Assembly (NCBI GenBank): GCA_964503335.1
Contig: CAZCZZ010000041.1
Span: 1 to 36,106 of the forward strand
DNA: 36,106 nucleotides
DNA from: CAZCZZ01 sp964503335
GTDB taxonomy: Bacteria > Verrucomicrobiota > Kiritimatiellia > CAIVKH01
Direction of reading: 5' to 3'
The translations under genes and the position numbers were made by a program. Within the stretch, counting starts at the first letter, position 1. Each line of letters begins with the position of its first letter. Below, piece after piece: positions 22,034 to 29,329 of this stretch. The notes below the pieces were generated by a model that was not told the origin of the DNA, did not search any database, and saw only the letters and a list, made by a program, of their open reading frames with translations.

Positions 22034-22062
22034 TTGCAATCCTGAGGCGGTCTGTCTACACT
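22034..22062 (+). promoter_or_regulatory. Predicted sigma70-type promoter for ugd
   Basis: TTGCAA at 22034-22039 (4 of 6) and TACACT at 22057-22062 (4 of 6) are separated by exactly 17 bases, in the short divergent region between the SDR gene and ugd. It predicts a leader of about 32 bases. This is an uncertain prediction from pattern alone. Confidence 0.35.
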
Positions 22063-22100
22063 TTCGCCCCTTCTCAAAGGTTTTGGGGGTCTGTTGACTT

Positions 22101-23405
22101 ATGAATATCACTGTCGTTGGAACGGGTTACGTCGGATTGGTTACGGGCGCTTGCTTCTCGGACTGGGGCCACAACGTGCTCTGCGTGGACAACGATGAGA
22201 GCAAGGTCGAGATGCTGCGACAGCTTCAGATGCCCATTTACGAAGACGGGCTTGAAGAGCTTGTGCGTCGCAACGTGGCCGCCGGTCGTCTTCGGTTCAC
22301 CGCATCGATCGAGGAAGGCACCAAGTTCGCCGAGGTCATCTTCATCGCCGTGGGCACGCCTCCCGGGTACCGCGGTGCCGCAAACCTGTCGTATGTCGAG
22401 CAGGTTGGCCGGGCCGTTGCAGAAAACATGACCTCCTACCGGCTGCTCGTCGAGAAGAGCACCGTCCCCGTCAACACGGGCGAGCAGTTGAAGCGCACCG
22501 TTTCAAAGTACCTGCGTTCGGATATCCCGTTCGATGTCGCTTCCAACCCCGAGTTCCTAAAGGAAGGCACGGCGATCGAGGACGCGTACAACCCGGACCG
22601 CATCGTTGTGGGCATCGAGAGCCCGCGGGCCTCCATGCTCCTGAAGGCGATTTACGAGCCCATCGTCAAGAAGACCAATTGCGCCTATCTTGAGATGAAC
22701 ATCGCCAGCGCAGAGCTGACGAAGCATGCCTCGAACAGCTTCCTTGCGATGAAGATCTCGTACATCAACGCTGTAAGTCGCATCTGCGAGCTGGCTGGCG
22801 CGAACGTGGAGCAAGTGGCGCAGGGCATGGGCTTGGACAAGCGCATTGGAACGCAATTCCTGAAGGCGGGCGTGGGCTACGGCGGCTCCTGCTTCCCGAA
22901 GGACGTGGATGCTTTCGTCCAGATTGCCGACAAGATCGGCTACAACTTCGAGATTCTGAAGGAAGTCCAGCGCATCAACAAGTCGCAGCGCGAACATGTG
23001 ATGCAGAAGATCCAGCACGAGCTCTGGAACATCCAGGACAAGACCATCTCGATCCTTGGATTGGCCTTCAAGCCGGGCACGGATGACGTGCGCGAGTCCC
23101 CTTCCCTCTATTTTGTGCCACAACTCCTTGAGGCGGGCGCGAAGCTCAAGTTGTGGGACCCGGTGGCCGAAGGAAAATTCGCCCAGCTCTATCCGGACCA
23201 GAAGTACTGCAAGACGCCGATGGAATGTGTCCAGGACGCGGATCTCCTCCTTATCCTGACGGAATGGCCGGAAGTGAAGTCACTGGATCTCAAGAAGCTC
23301 AAGGCGGCGATGCGTTGCCCGGTCATTGTCGATGCCCGCAACGTCTTCAATCCGGCTGCCGTCAGGGCTGAAGGCTTCACGTACCAGAGCGTCGGAAGGC
23401 CCTGA
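22101..23405 (+). CDS. ugd: UDP-glucose 6-dehydrogenase
   Basis: The enzyme oxidises UDP-glucose to UDP-glucuronate with two NAD+, supplying acidic sugar for capsule or exopolysaccharide. The 434-residue protein starts with the NAD-binding VVGTGYVGLVTG, has STVPVNTG and NPEFLKEGTAIEDAYNPDRI, and carries the catalytic cysteine C264 in GVGYGGSCFPKD. The C-terminal half includes ILGLAFKPGTDDVRESPS. Length and motif order match the Ugd/KfiD family. The ATG at 22101 follows a weak GGGGG ribosome site, and a possible promoter is at 22034-22062. It is the first gene of the plus-strand sugar-nucleotide group. Confidence 0.96.
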   Translation: MNITVVGTGYVGLVTGACFSDWGHNVLCVDNDESKVEMLRQLQMPIYEDGLEELVRRNVAAGRLRFTASIEEGTKFAEVIFIAVGTPPGYRGAANLSYVEQVGRAVAENMTSYRLLVEKSTVPVNTGEQLKRTVSKYLRSDIPFDVASNPEFLKEGTAIEDAYNPDRIVVGIESPRASMLLKAIYEPIVKKTNCAYLEMNIASAELTKHASNSFLAMKISYINAVSRICELAGANVEQVAQGMGLDKRIGTQFLKAGVGYGGSCFPKDVDAFVQIADKIGYNFEILKEVQRINKSQREHVMQKIQHELWNIQDKTISILGLAFKPGTDDVRESPSLYFVPQLLEAGAKLKLWDPVAEGKFAQLYPDQKYCKTPMECVQDADLLLILTEWPEVKSLDLKKLKAAMRCPVIVDARNVFNPAAVRAEGFTYQSVGRP

Positions 23406-23415
23406 TATAGTTCAT

Positions 23416-23444
23416 TTGACAGGGTGAAGGGGCTTCACTAGCCT
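23416..23444 (+). promoter_or_regulatory. Predicted promoter of rpsU with palindrome in the spacer
   Basis: A perfect TTGACA (23416-23421) is 17 bases from TAGCCT (23439-23444, 3 of 6). The spacer contains gtgaag/cttcac (23424-23429 and 23433-23438) around ggg, a 6-bp hairpin or operator-like palindrome. It could equally be the 3' hairpin of ugd. Confidence 0.4.
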
Positions 23445-23506
23445 CTGCGCCTCATTCAAAACAGCACCAAGCATTTGCAACACGAGGAAGGGGTGAAGGA
23501 AACACC

Positions 23507-23686
23507 GTGGCAGAAGTAAAAGTTCGAAAAGGTGAGTCAGTAGACAAGGCGCTTCGACGCCTTAAGAAGAAGCTGGACAAAGAAGGCACCATGCGAGAAA
23601 TCCGCTCGCATCGTTACTACGAAAAGCCCAGTGAGCGGCGCCGCCGCAAGTCAGCACGGGCTCGTATCCGCGCCATTTCCCCGTAA
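23507..23686 (+). CDS. rpsU: Small ribosomal subunit protein bS21
   Basis: This is a 59-residue basic protein of the 30S subunit near the anti-Shine-Dalgarno region, involved in translation initiation. The start is GTG at 23507 with AAGGA six bases upstream. The sequence opens MAEVKVRKGESVDKALRRLK and contains REIRSHRYYEKPSERRRRK, the typical bS21 pattern of a charged N-terminal helix, a short loop and an Arg-rich C-terminal helix. A strong intrinsic terminator follows at 23703-23741, so it appears to be a one-gene transcript, with a possible promoter at 23416-23444. Presence of bS21 is itself informative, as several phyla lack it. Confidence 0.94.
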   Translation: MAEVKVRKGESVDKALRRLKKKLDKEGTMREIRSHRYYEKPSERRRRKSARARIRAISP

Positions 23687-23702
23687 TTCAGTACGGTGGT
23701 TT

Positions 23703-23741
23703 GCAAACTCCCGCAGGAGACTGCGGGAGTTTGCCCTTTTT
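23703..23741 (+). terminator. Intrinsic terminator of rpsU
   Basis: A perfect 13-bp stem (23703-23715, gcaaactcccgca, with 23722-23734) has a GGAGAC loop and is followed by CCTTTTT at 23735-23741. This is the only textbook rho-independent terminator in the window. Confidence 0.92.
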
Positions 23742-23775
23742 CACCTGGTCCCGATCACGACAGGTTTAGTGCTCG

Positions 23776-24702
23776 ATGGAATTCGCCCTATCCACACATT
23801 GGAACGCCGGACGCCACGCCTCCGGCGAGTCGATGATCGAGGAAATCCGTTCACTCGGTTTCACGAGCGTAGAACTGGGCTATGATCTGCGGCTTGAATT
23901 GGTCGAAGGCGTTGTCGGCGCCGTCAAGCGTGGCGATGTTAAAGTCGTTAGCCTCCACAATTTCTGTCCAGTCCCCATGGGGGCCACGCGAGGACATCCC
24001 GAGATCTACACGCTCGGTGCGATCGACAAACGCGAGCGCGAGAATGCCGTCACGCATACGTCCCGAACGCTCCGCTTTGCCGCAGAAGTGGGCGCACGCT
24101 TCGTTGTGACGCACGCGGGCAATATCGAGATGGATCCGATCAGCCGCCAGATGTTCGACCTGATTCATGCTGGCCAGCAGTACGGCGACTTCTACGAGAA
24201 GCTGAAGCTGAAAGCGCAGGTTCAGCGCGACAAGAAAGCGCCCAAGCAGATCGACGGACTCAGGACGAGCATCGAGGCTCTCCTTCCCGTCATCGAGGAA
24301 ACCGGCGTAAAACTCGCGATTGAAAATCTGCCGACGTGGGAAGCGATTCCGACGGAAGTCGAGCTCGAGAAACTGCTGCAAACGTATGGCGATCGAGGGC
24401 TACGCTACTGGCACGACATGGGGCATGCCCAGATCCGGCAGAACCTCGGCTTTATCAACATGGAGCGATGGATGGACCGCCTCAAGCCGTGGATGGCGGG
24501 GATGCACGTGCATGATGTTACTCCCCCCGCGACGGACCACGTCATGCCCCCGCTCGGCCAGATCGATTTTCAACGTTTTCAACGGTTCGGCACATCGGAT
24601 ATTGTCCGCGTGATCGAACCGACGACGCGAACACCCAAGGAAGAGATAGTCGAGGGGTTGCGGTATCTGCAGGAGACGTGGGCAGTTGCCCCCTCGAACT
24701 GA
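23776..24702 (+). CDS. Sugar-phosphate isomerase/epimerase-like TIM barrel
   Basis: This 308-residue protein belongs to the xylose isomerase-like TIM-barrel family (AP endonuclease 2 clan). It has the usual metal-ligand pattern: a Glu in AIENLPTWEAIPT, His/Asp in HDMGHAQIRQ (near 213), His in GMHVHDVTPPATDH and Glu in VIEPTTR. The reaction cannot be told from these motifs; isomerases, epimerases and nucleases share them. It is followed after 11 bases by gmd, so it probably works on a sugar in the same polysaccharide pathway, or is only co-transcribed. Start is ATG 23776 with a weak ribosome site; the rpsU terminator lies upstream. Confidence 0.82.
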   Translation: MEFALSTHWNAGRHASGESMIEEIRSLGFTSVELGYDLRLELVEGVVGAVKRGDVKVVSLHNFCPVPMGATRGHPEIYTLGAIDKRERENAVTHTSRTLRFAAEVGARFVVTHAGNIEMDPISRQMFDLIHAGQQYGDFYEKLKLKAQVQRDKKAPKQIDGLRTSIEALLPVIEETGVKLAIENLPTWEAIPTEVELEKLLQTYGDRGLRYWHDMGHAQIRQNLGFINMERWMDRLKPWMAGMHVHDVTPPATDHVMPPLGQIDFQRFQRFGTSDIVRVIEPTTRTPKEEIVEGLRYLQETWAVAPSN

Positions 24703-24713
24703 AAGGCGATGGC

Positions 24714-25679
24714 ATGAAGGCATTGATTACGGGAATTACGGGTCAGGACGGGTCCTATCTCGCAGAGTTGCTCCTCGAGAAGGGCTACAAGGTGTACGGC
24801 CTCATGCGTCGCTCCAGCACCGAGACCCTTGAACGAATCGAACACATCAAGAACCGCATCGAACTCGTCCAAGGCGACCTGCTTGACGAGATTTCCATGA
24901 TGCACGCGCTCGAGAATATCCAGCCGGATGAGATCTACAACCTCGCCGCCCAATCCTTCGTGCATACATCCTGGAACCAACCTGTGCTGACGGGCGAATT
25001 CACGGCCTTGGGCGTCACGCGACTCCTGGACGCCATGCGCTTCATCTGTCCGAAGGCCAAGTTCTATCAGGCATCCAGCAGCGAGATGTATGGCAAGGTC
25101 CACGCCGTTCCGCAAAACGAAGAGACCCCATTCCATCCGCGCAGCCCCTATGCCGTGGCAAAAGTCTACGGCCACTACATTACGCTGAACTACCGTGAGA
25201 GCTACGGCCTCTTCGCGGTATCGGGCATTCTTTTCAACCACGAAAGTCCGCGTCGCGGCAAGGAGTTCGTGACCCGCAAGATTACGGACGGTGTCGCCCG
25301 CATCAAGTACGGGCTCGCCACGGAACTGCGCATGGGCAACCTCGACGCGAAACGCGACTGGGGATTTGCAGGCGATTACGTGAAGGCCATGTGGCTCATG
25401 TTGCAGCAGGACAAGCCCGATGATTACGTCATCTCCACGGGCGAAACCCACTCCGTCCGCGATTTCCTTGATATGGCATTCAGCACTGTAGGACTGAACT
25501 ACAAGGACTACGTCGTCGTTGATTCTCAATTCCTCCGCCCTGCGGAAGTCGACTTGCTGCTCGGCGACTGCTCGAAGGCGAAGAAGAAGCTCGGCTGGGT
25601 CCCGGAGGTCAAACTCGACGGACTCGTCAAGATGATGGTCGACGCCGACATGGAGCGCTACGCCCGCCTCAAGCGATAA
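24714..25679 (+). CDS. gmd: GDP-mannose 4,6-dehydratase
   Basis: This extended SDR enzyme converts GDP-D-mannose to GDP-4-keto-6-deoxy-D-mannose, the first step to GDP-rhamnose, GDP-fucose and related sugars. The 321-residue protein begins KALITGITGQDGSYLAELLL (GXXGXXG NADP site), has YGLMRRSST, NLAAQSFVHTSW, YQASSSEMYGKV (catalytic Thr replaced by Ser in the S-S-E triad region, as is common), HPRSPYAVAKVY with the catalytic Tyr and Lys, and FNHESPRRGKEFVTRKI, the strong GMD signature. The start at ATG 24714 has AAAGG upstream; an in-frame start at 24678 lies inside the preceding gene. rmd follows 5 bases after the stop. Confidence 0.96.
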   Translation: MKALITGITGQDGSYLAELLLEKGYKVYGLMRRSSTETLERIEHIKNRIELVQGDLLDEISMMHALENIQPDEIYNLAAQSFVHTSWNQPVLTGEFTALGVTRLLDAMRFICPKAKFYQASSSEMYGKVHAVPQNEETPFHPRSPYAVAKVYGHYITLNYRESYGLFAVSGILFNHESPRRGKEFVTRKITDGVARIKYGLATELRMGNLDAKRDWGFAGDYVKAMWLMLQQDKPDDYVISTGETHSVRDFLDMAFSTVGLNYKDYVVVDSQFLRPAEVDLLLGDCSKAKKKLGWVPEVKLDGLVKMMVDADMERYARLKR

Positions 25680-25684
25680 GCTGC

Positions 25685-26599
25685 ATGCGCGTCCTCGTCA
25701 CAGGCGATACGGGTTTCGTCGGTCGCCACGCGGTCAAGGCATTGGCGCAGGCCGGCCACGACGTGATTCCATTCCACATCGACGGTCGCCCTGGTGACTT
25801 GCGAATCGTTGGAGAAGTAGATTCCCGCGTTGCATCGGCAAGGCCCGAGGCGTGCCTGCATCTCGGCGGAATCGCATTTGTTCCTGCCTGCTGGGAAGAC
25901 CCGGCCCTCGCCATGAACGTTAACGTGGTGGGCACAATGAACCTTCTGGAATCCTTCCGCCGCCACGCCCCGTCTGCGCGGATCGTGTTCGTTTCCACGG
26001 CCCAGGTTTATGGCAACTCTTCCGATGCGACGCCACTGGATGAAGATGCGCCGCTCCGGCCCGAGAATGCGTATGCGGTGTCAAAGATGGCTGCTGATGT
26101 GCAGTGTCTGCTTCACGCAAGGCGATATGGAATGCCGGTCATGACCGCGCGTCCGAGCAATCACATCGGCCCGGGACAGTCACCCGATTTCGTCGTTTCA
26201 TCATTTGTGCGGCAGGTGGTCGCTATCCGCTCCGGCAAGACTGCACCCGTCATGCGCGTGGGCAATCTGGAAAGTGAGCGGGACTTCCTTGACGTACGCG
26301 ACATCGTCCGCGGGTACGAGGCGCTCCTTCAAAGTGGCACGGGCGGCCGCGCCTATAATCTGGCGAGCAACCGGTTTGTCTCGATCCGCTGGATGCTCGA
26401 TACGCTGTGCAGTCTTGCCGGCGTCAGTCCGTCCATCGAGATTGATCCTACGCTCTTCAGACCCACCGATACGCAGCCCCGCTTGAGCACACACCGGATA
26501 ACGTCCGAGACGGGATGGAAGCCGTCGATTCCGCTTGAGCAAACCTTGCGTGACCTGCTTGACGAAGCGATGTCCGACAGTACCGCGGCTAACTGGTAA
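25685..26599 (+). CDS. rmd: GDP-6-deoxy-D-mannose reductase-like epimerase/reductase
   Basis: This 304-residue extended SDR (VTGDTGFVGRHAVKAL at the start) very likely reduces the product of the upstream gmd to GDP-D-rhamnose. It has LHLGGIAFVPACWEDP, VFVSTAQVYGN with the catalytic Ser/Thr, ENAYAVSKMAAD with the catalytic Tyr and Lys, SNHIGPGQSPDFVVSSF and ESERDFLDVRDIVRGY. The SNHIGPGQ and FLDVRD motifs are shared with Rmd and Gmd partners. The close gmd-rmd spacing (5 bases) supports the pathway. A fucose-type synthase (Fcl) would be larger in its conserved core, so rhamnose is favoured, with moderate certainty. The 3' end overlaps the convergent site-2 protease gene by 11 bp. Confidence 0.88.
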   Translation: MRVLVTGDTGFVGRHAVKALAQAGHDVIPFHIDGRPGDLRIVGEVDSRVASARPEACLHLGGIAFVPACWEDPALAMNVNVVGTMNLLESFRRHAPSARIVFVSTAQVYGNSSDATPLDEDAPLRPENAYAVSKMAADVQCLLHARRYGMPVMTARPSNHIGPGQSPDFVVSSFVRQVVAIRSGKTAPVMRVGNLESERDFLDVRDIVRGYEALLQSGTGGRAYNLASNRFVSIRWMLDTLCSLAGVSPSIEIDPTLFRPTDTQPRLSTHRITSETGWKPSIPLEQTLRDLLDEAMSDSTAANW

Positions 26600-27233
26600 T
26601 CAGACTTCCGAGCGCGTCCCACGCATCCGTGAAATAGATGCTGATTCCGGCTCCGCCCGCCCAAACCAGCGTTCCGAGCTGCGTAGTCCAGACGAGCACC
26701 AGAAAGACAAGCGACACCGTCTGCGCATTGGCCGGATTCAACCTCTGCATCTGCGGGAAGAAGAGGGAAAGCACGGGCCAGCCGTCGAACATCGGAATCG
26801 GAAGCATATTGAACAGGAAAAGCACCCCATTGGCGGCACTGGCGAGGTAGAAGAACTTGACGATCATTTCGTCCGCGCCCATGGCATCACAAAGCACAAC
26901 AAGCCCTGCTGTAATCGAGCACAGCAGGAGATTGGCAGCCGGACCTGCCAGCGCAACAATGGCCCCGCTCGCTCTCGATCGCATACGGCGAATATCCACA
27001 GGCACGGCGCCCCACGCGATGCCGATGAGGCAGAGCATGATCAGCGACGACCAACCCATCTGGACCAGCGGATTCATGCTGAGGTGCCCAAGATCGGCCG
27101 CCGTGCTATCACCTTCCTTAAGCGCAGCACTAGCGTGCGCGAATTCGTGAAAGCAGATCGAAAAGGTCACGATCAGGACCCAGGAAAGAAAATGGTACGG
27201 GTCGCTCTGTAAAGTGTTGATGAACAGATTCAC
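26589..27233 (-). CDS. Site-2 protease family (M50) membrane metalloprotease
   Basis: This integral-membrane zinc protease of the rhomboid-like M50 subgroup has about 214 residues if translation starts at GTG 27233; the frame runs open to 27467, but the extra part overlaps the DUF167 gene and has no family match. The zinc motif is HEFAHA in ICFHEFAHASAALKEGD, and the third ligand lies in NMLPIPMFDGWPV, where MFDG replaces the usual PLDG. Several hydrophobic segments surround these motifs. No PDZ or CBS domain is seen, so this is the minimal type, often linked to sporulation-factor or unknown substrates. It converges with rmd (11-bp overlap) and diverges from DUF167. No ribosome site is evident. 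Confidence 0.82.
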   Translation of the reverse strand: MNLFINTLQSDPYHFLSWVLIVTFSICFHEFAHASAALKEGDSTAADLGHLSMNPLVQMGWSSLIMLCLIGIAWGAVPVDIRRMRSRASGAIVALAGPAANLLLCSITAGLVVLCDAMGADEMIVKFFYLASAANGVLFLFNMLPIPMFDGWPVLSLFFPQMQRLNPANAQTVSLVFLVLVWTTQLGTLVWAGGAGISIYFTDAWDALGSLITS

Positions 27234-27275
27234 AGGGTGGGATGCTACCGATACAACATTTTCGCCGCTACAGAA

Positions 27276-27569
27276 ATGAGCTGGATCAAACAGACATCCG
27301 ATGGCGTGGAGCTGAGCCTGAGGGTAGTCCCGGGGGGACACAGAAATCGTGTCGAAGGGATACTGGGCGACTGCCTTAAGGTCCGCCTGACTGCGCCACC
27401 GGTAGAGGGCAAGGCAAACAAGGCGCTCCTGGCCTTTTTTGCAGACGTCTTCAAAGCATCCCGGCAACAGATTGAACTTATCGGCGGCGAGACATCGCGG
27501 AACAAACGTGTCCGGATACGCGGCGCGACAATCGCTGAGGTCGAACGGCTGCTGACCGGATTACATTAG
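27276..27569 (+). CDS. DUF167 (YggU) family protein
   Basis: This 97-residue protein has the whole DUF167 core: ELSLRVVPGGHRNRVEGIL, LKVRLTAPPVEGKANKALL, and VRIRG near the C-terminus. The usual K in the KPGAKRD-type motif is modified to PGGHRNRV here. YggU proteins are small, widespread and of unknown function. ATG 27276 gives a length typical for the family; an upstream in-frame start at 27237 would reach to the site-2 protease start. The two genes diverge from a region of only about 40 bases. The 3' end overlaps the convergent ROK kinase gene by 9 bp. Confidence 0.9.
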   Translation: MSWIKQTSDGVELSLRVVPGGHRNRVEGILGDCLKVRLTAPPVEGKANKALLAFFADVFKASRQQIELIGGETSRNKRVRIRGATIAEVERLLTGLH

Positions 27570-28520
27570 GGCCAGCGCGGCGGAACCGATCATTCCTGCA
27601 TCGTTTCCAAGGTCAGCGACCTTGATTTCAATTCGTTCCGCAAAGAAGGGACTCAGCCGCTCGTTCAGGTGTTTGCGCAGAGGCGTGAAGAGAACGCGCC
27701 CGCTCAGGCTTATTCCACCGCCGACGATGATGGCCTGGGGCTGCAAGAGATAGGTTACCGACGCGAAGGCCGTCGCAAGGCATTCGGCGACGAAGTCGAA
27801 AATCTCAAGGGCGAGCGCGTCCCCCTGTTCAGCTGCCTTGTGAATCAACTCCGGCGTGACCAGTGCATAGTCACCGGAACAGAGGTCGCTGATCAACGAC
27901 TTGCGGCCATCCTTGATCTTCTTCACCGCACGCTCAGCGATGCGGCGGTTTCCCACGTATTGCTCCAGCCCACCCCTGCCCTGCGGCGACTTCAGACCAT
28001 GCATTTCGATTGGCATGTGACCAACCTCGCCCGCCATGGAGAAGGCGCCACGGTAGAGCGCGTTGTTGATCAGCAAGGCGCCGCCGACACCTGTGCCCAG
28101 TGTTACAAAAAGCGCATGCTGGTAAGCGCGACCCGCACCGAAGGTGCACTCTCCGAGCGCCATCGCGTTGACATCGTTGTCGACGCGAACGCGAGTGCCA
28201 AGCCGCGCTTCGAGCAATTCCGCGAGGTGAACGCCTGTCCACCCCGGCACATTCGCAAGGTCATAGATATACCCGCGGGCAAAATCCACGAATCCGGGCA
28301 CCCCGACGCCTACTCCCGAGATGCTGGTCCGGTGACCGTCCTTCTTGAGCAACTCCTCGACAGTATGAGCCACGGCTTCGATCCAAGCCCCTTGGGAAGC
28401 AACATCATTCGTCACGATGCGTCTTCGCGCCTTGATCTCACCCTCGTCATTGACGAGGGCAATCTTCACCGATGTGCCTCCGAAATCCACGCCAACAGCC
28501 CAGCGACAGTCCTTCTTCAT
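27561..28520 (-). CDS. ROK family sugar kinase (glucokinase-like)
   Basis: This ROK kinase (319 residues) probably phosphorylates glucose or an N-acetyl sugar with ATP. It shows VGVDFGGTSVKIALV (ATP phosphate loop), GVGVPGFVDFARG, RVDNDVNAMALGE with the catalytic aspartate at D116, TLGTGVGGALL, and AGEVGHMPI with the family His at H168. The zinc-binding CXCGXXGC motif usually found after EXGH is replaced by GLKSPQGRGGLEQ (175-187), so all three Cys ligands are missing. It is the last gene of the ftsH-cdaA operon; its ATG overlaps the tatD stop (ATGA). Substrate is not fixed by sequence. Confidence 0.88.
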   Translation of the reverse strand: MKKDCRWAVGVDFGGTSVKIALVNDEGEIKARRRIVTNDVASQGAWIEAVAHTVEELLKKDGHRTSISGVGVGVPGFVDFARGYIYDLANVPGWTGVHLAELLEARLGTRVRVDNDVNAMALGECTFGAGRAYQHALFVTLGTGVGGALLINNALYRGAFSMAGEVGHMPIEMHGLKSPQGRGGLEQYVGNRRIAERAVKKIKDGRKSLISDLCSGDYALVTPELIHKAAEQGDALALEIFDFVAECLATAFASVTYLLQPQAIIVGGGISLSGRVLFTPLRKHLNERLSPFFAERIEIKVADLGNDAGMIGSAALALM

Positions 28521-29329
28521 CCTGAGATCCTCCCTGGCAGGCCGAAAAGTCGCTCCGTGTTCCTTGCCGTCTGCAAAGCAATCTCCCCTGGTTCATCGCC
28601 GCGGCACACGGCGACTGCCTCCAACACGTGCCTGACGAACGATGGTTCGTTTCTCTTCCCGCGATGCGGAGCAGGTGCCAGATACGGCGCATCGGTTTCG
28701 ATAAGGAGCCGATCCAGCGGTAGGAACTTCGCCACGTCGCGCAGCTCTCCGGCATTCTTGAACGTCACGATGCCGCTGAGACTGATGTGGAAACCCAGAT
28801 CAAGGAGTCTCCTTGCGAAAGCGACCGACCCCGTGAAGCAGTGGACCACGCCAACGCGGTCGGCGTCTCCCGGCCACGAGGCGACATGGCCGGACAGCAT
28901 GTCGTGCGTATCGTCGTCGGCATCACGCGTGTGAACCACCAGCGGCATACGCATATCACGGGCCAGTTCCATCATGCCCAGAAGCAACCGCTTCTGTGCT
29001 CCGGCCGATTCGGGCTCATAGTGGTAGTCCAGTCCTGTTTCACCGATGCCGACGACGCCCTGCTGCCTGGCGGTGGAGCGAAGCCTGTCCAGTGTAGGCG
29101 CGCTGGAAGCGAGTTCGCGATCGTATCCAACCGTCGCAAAAATCGTGGAAGGATACTTCGCCGCGGCCCGGATCGCCGTCTCGTTGGACTCGTCCGAGCC
29201 TCCGATGGCGATGACACGGCTCACGCCTGACTCGCGTGCGCGTGCAATCACCCCCTCAAGGATGCCTTCGCGGACGAATTCGTCCAGGTGGCAATGCGAA
29301 TCGATGCACTCGTGGCAGCTATGCGTCAT
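28517..29329 (-). CDS. tatD: TatD family metal-dependent hydrolase (DNase)
   Basis: This amidohydrolase-fold TIM barrel (270 residues) has the TatD metal motifs: CIDSHCHLDEF, GIGETGLDYHYEP, LVVHTRDAD, VHCFTGS and LIETDAPYLAPAPHRGKRNEP. TatD proteins are 3'-5' DNases/exonucleases with roles in DNA repair or quality control, though activities vary. ATG 29329 overlaps the stop of the TIGR03790 gene by four bases; the frame continues upstream to 29377 inside that gene, but the motif start supports 29329. It is followed by the ROK kinase with ATGA overlap. Nothing in the sequence ties it to the polysaccharide genes. Confidence 0.95.
   Translation of the reverse strand: MTHSCHECIDSHCHLDEFVREGILEGVIARARESGVSRVIAIGGSDESNETAIRAAAKYPSTIFATVGYDRELASSAPTLDRLRSTARQQGVVGIGETGLDYHYEPESAGAQKRLLLGMMELARDMRMPLVVHTRDADDDTHDMLSGHVASWPGDADRVGVVHCFTGSVAFARRLLDLGFHISLSGIVTFKNAGELRDVAKFLPLDRLLIETDAPYLAPAPHRGKRNEPSFVRHVLEAVAVCRGDEPGEIALQTARNTERLFGLPGRISG

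Noticed and set aside
27669..28934. A 421-codon open frame antisense to the ROK kinase and tatD
   Set aside because: Spans two real coupled genes on the other strand and shows no protein motif.
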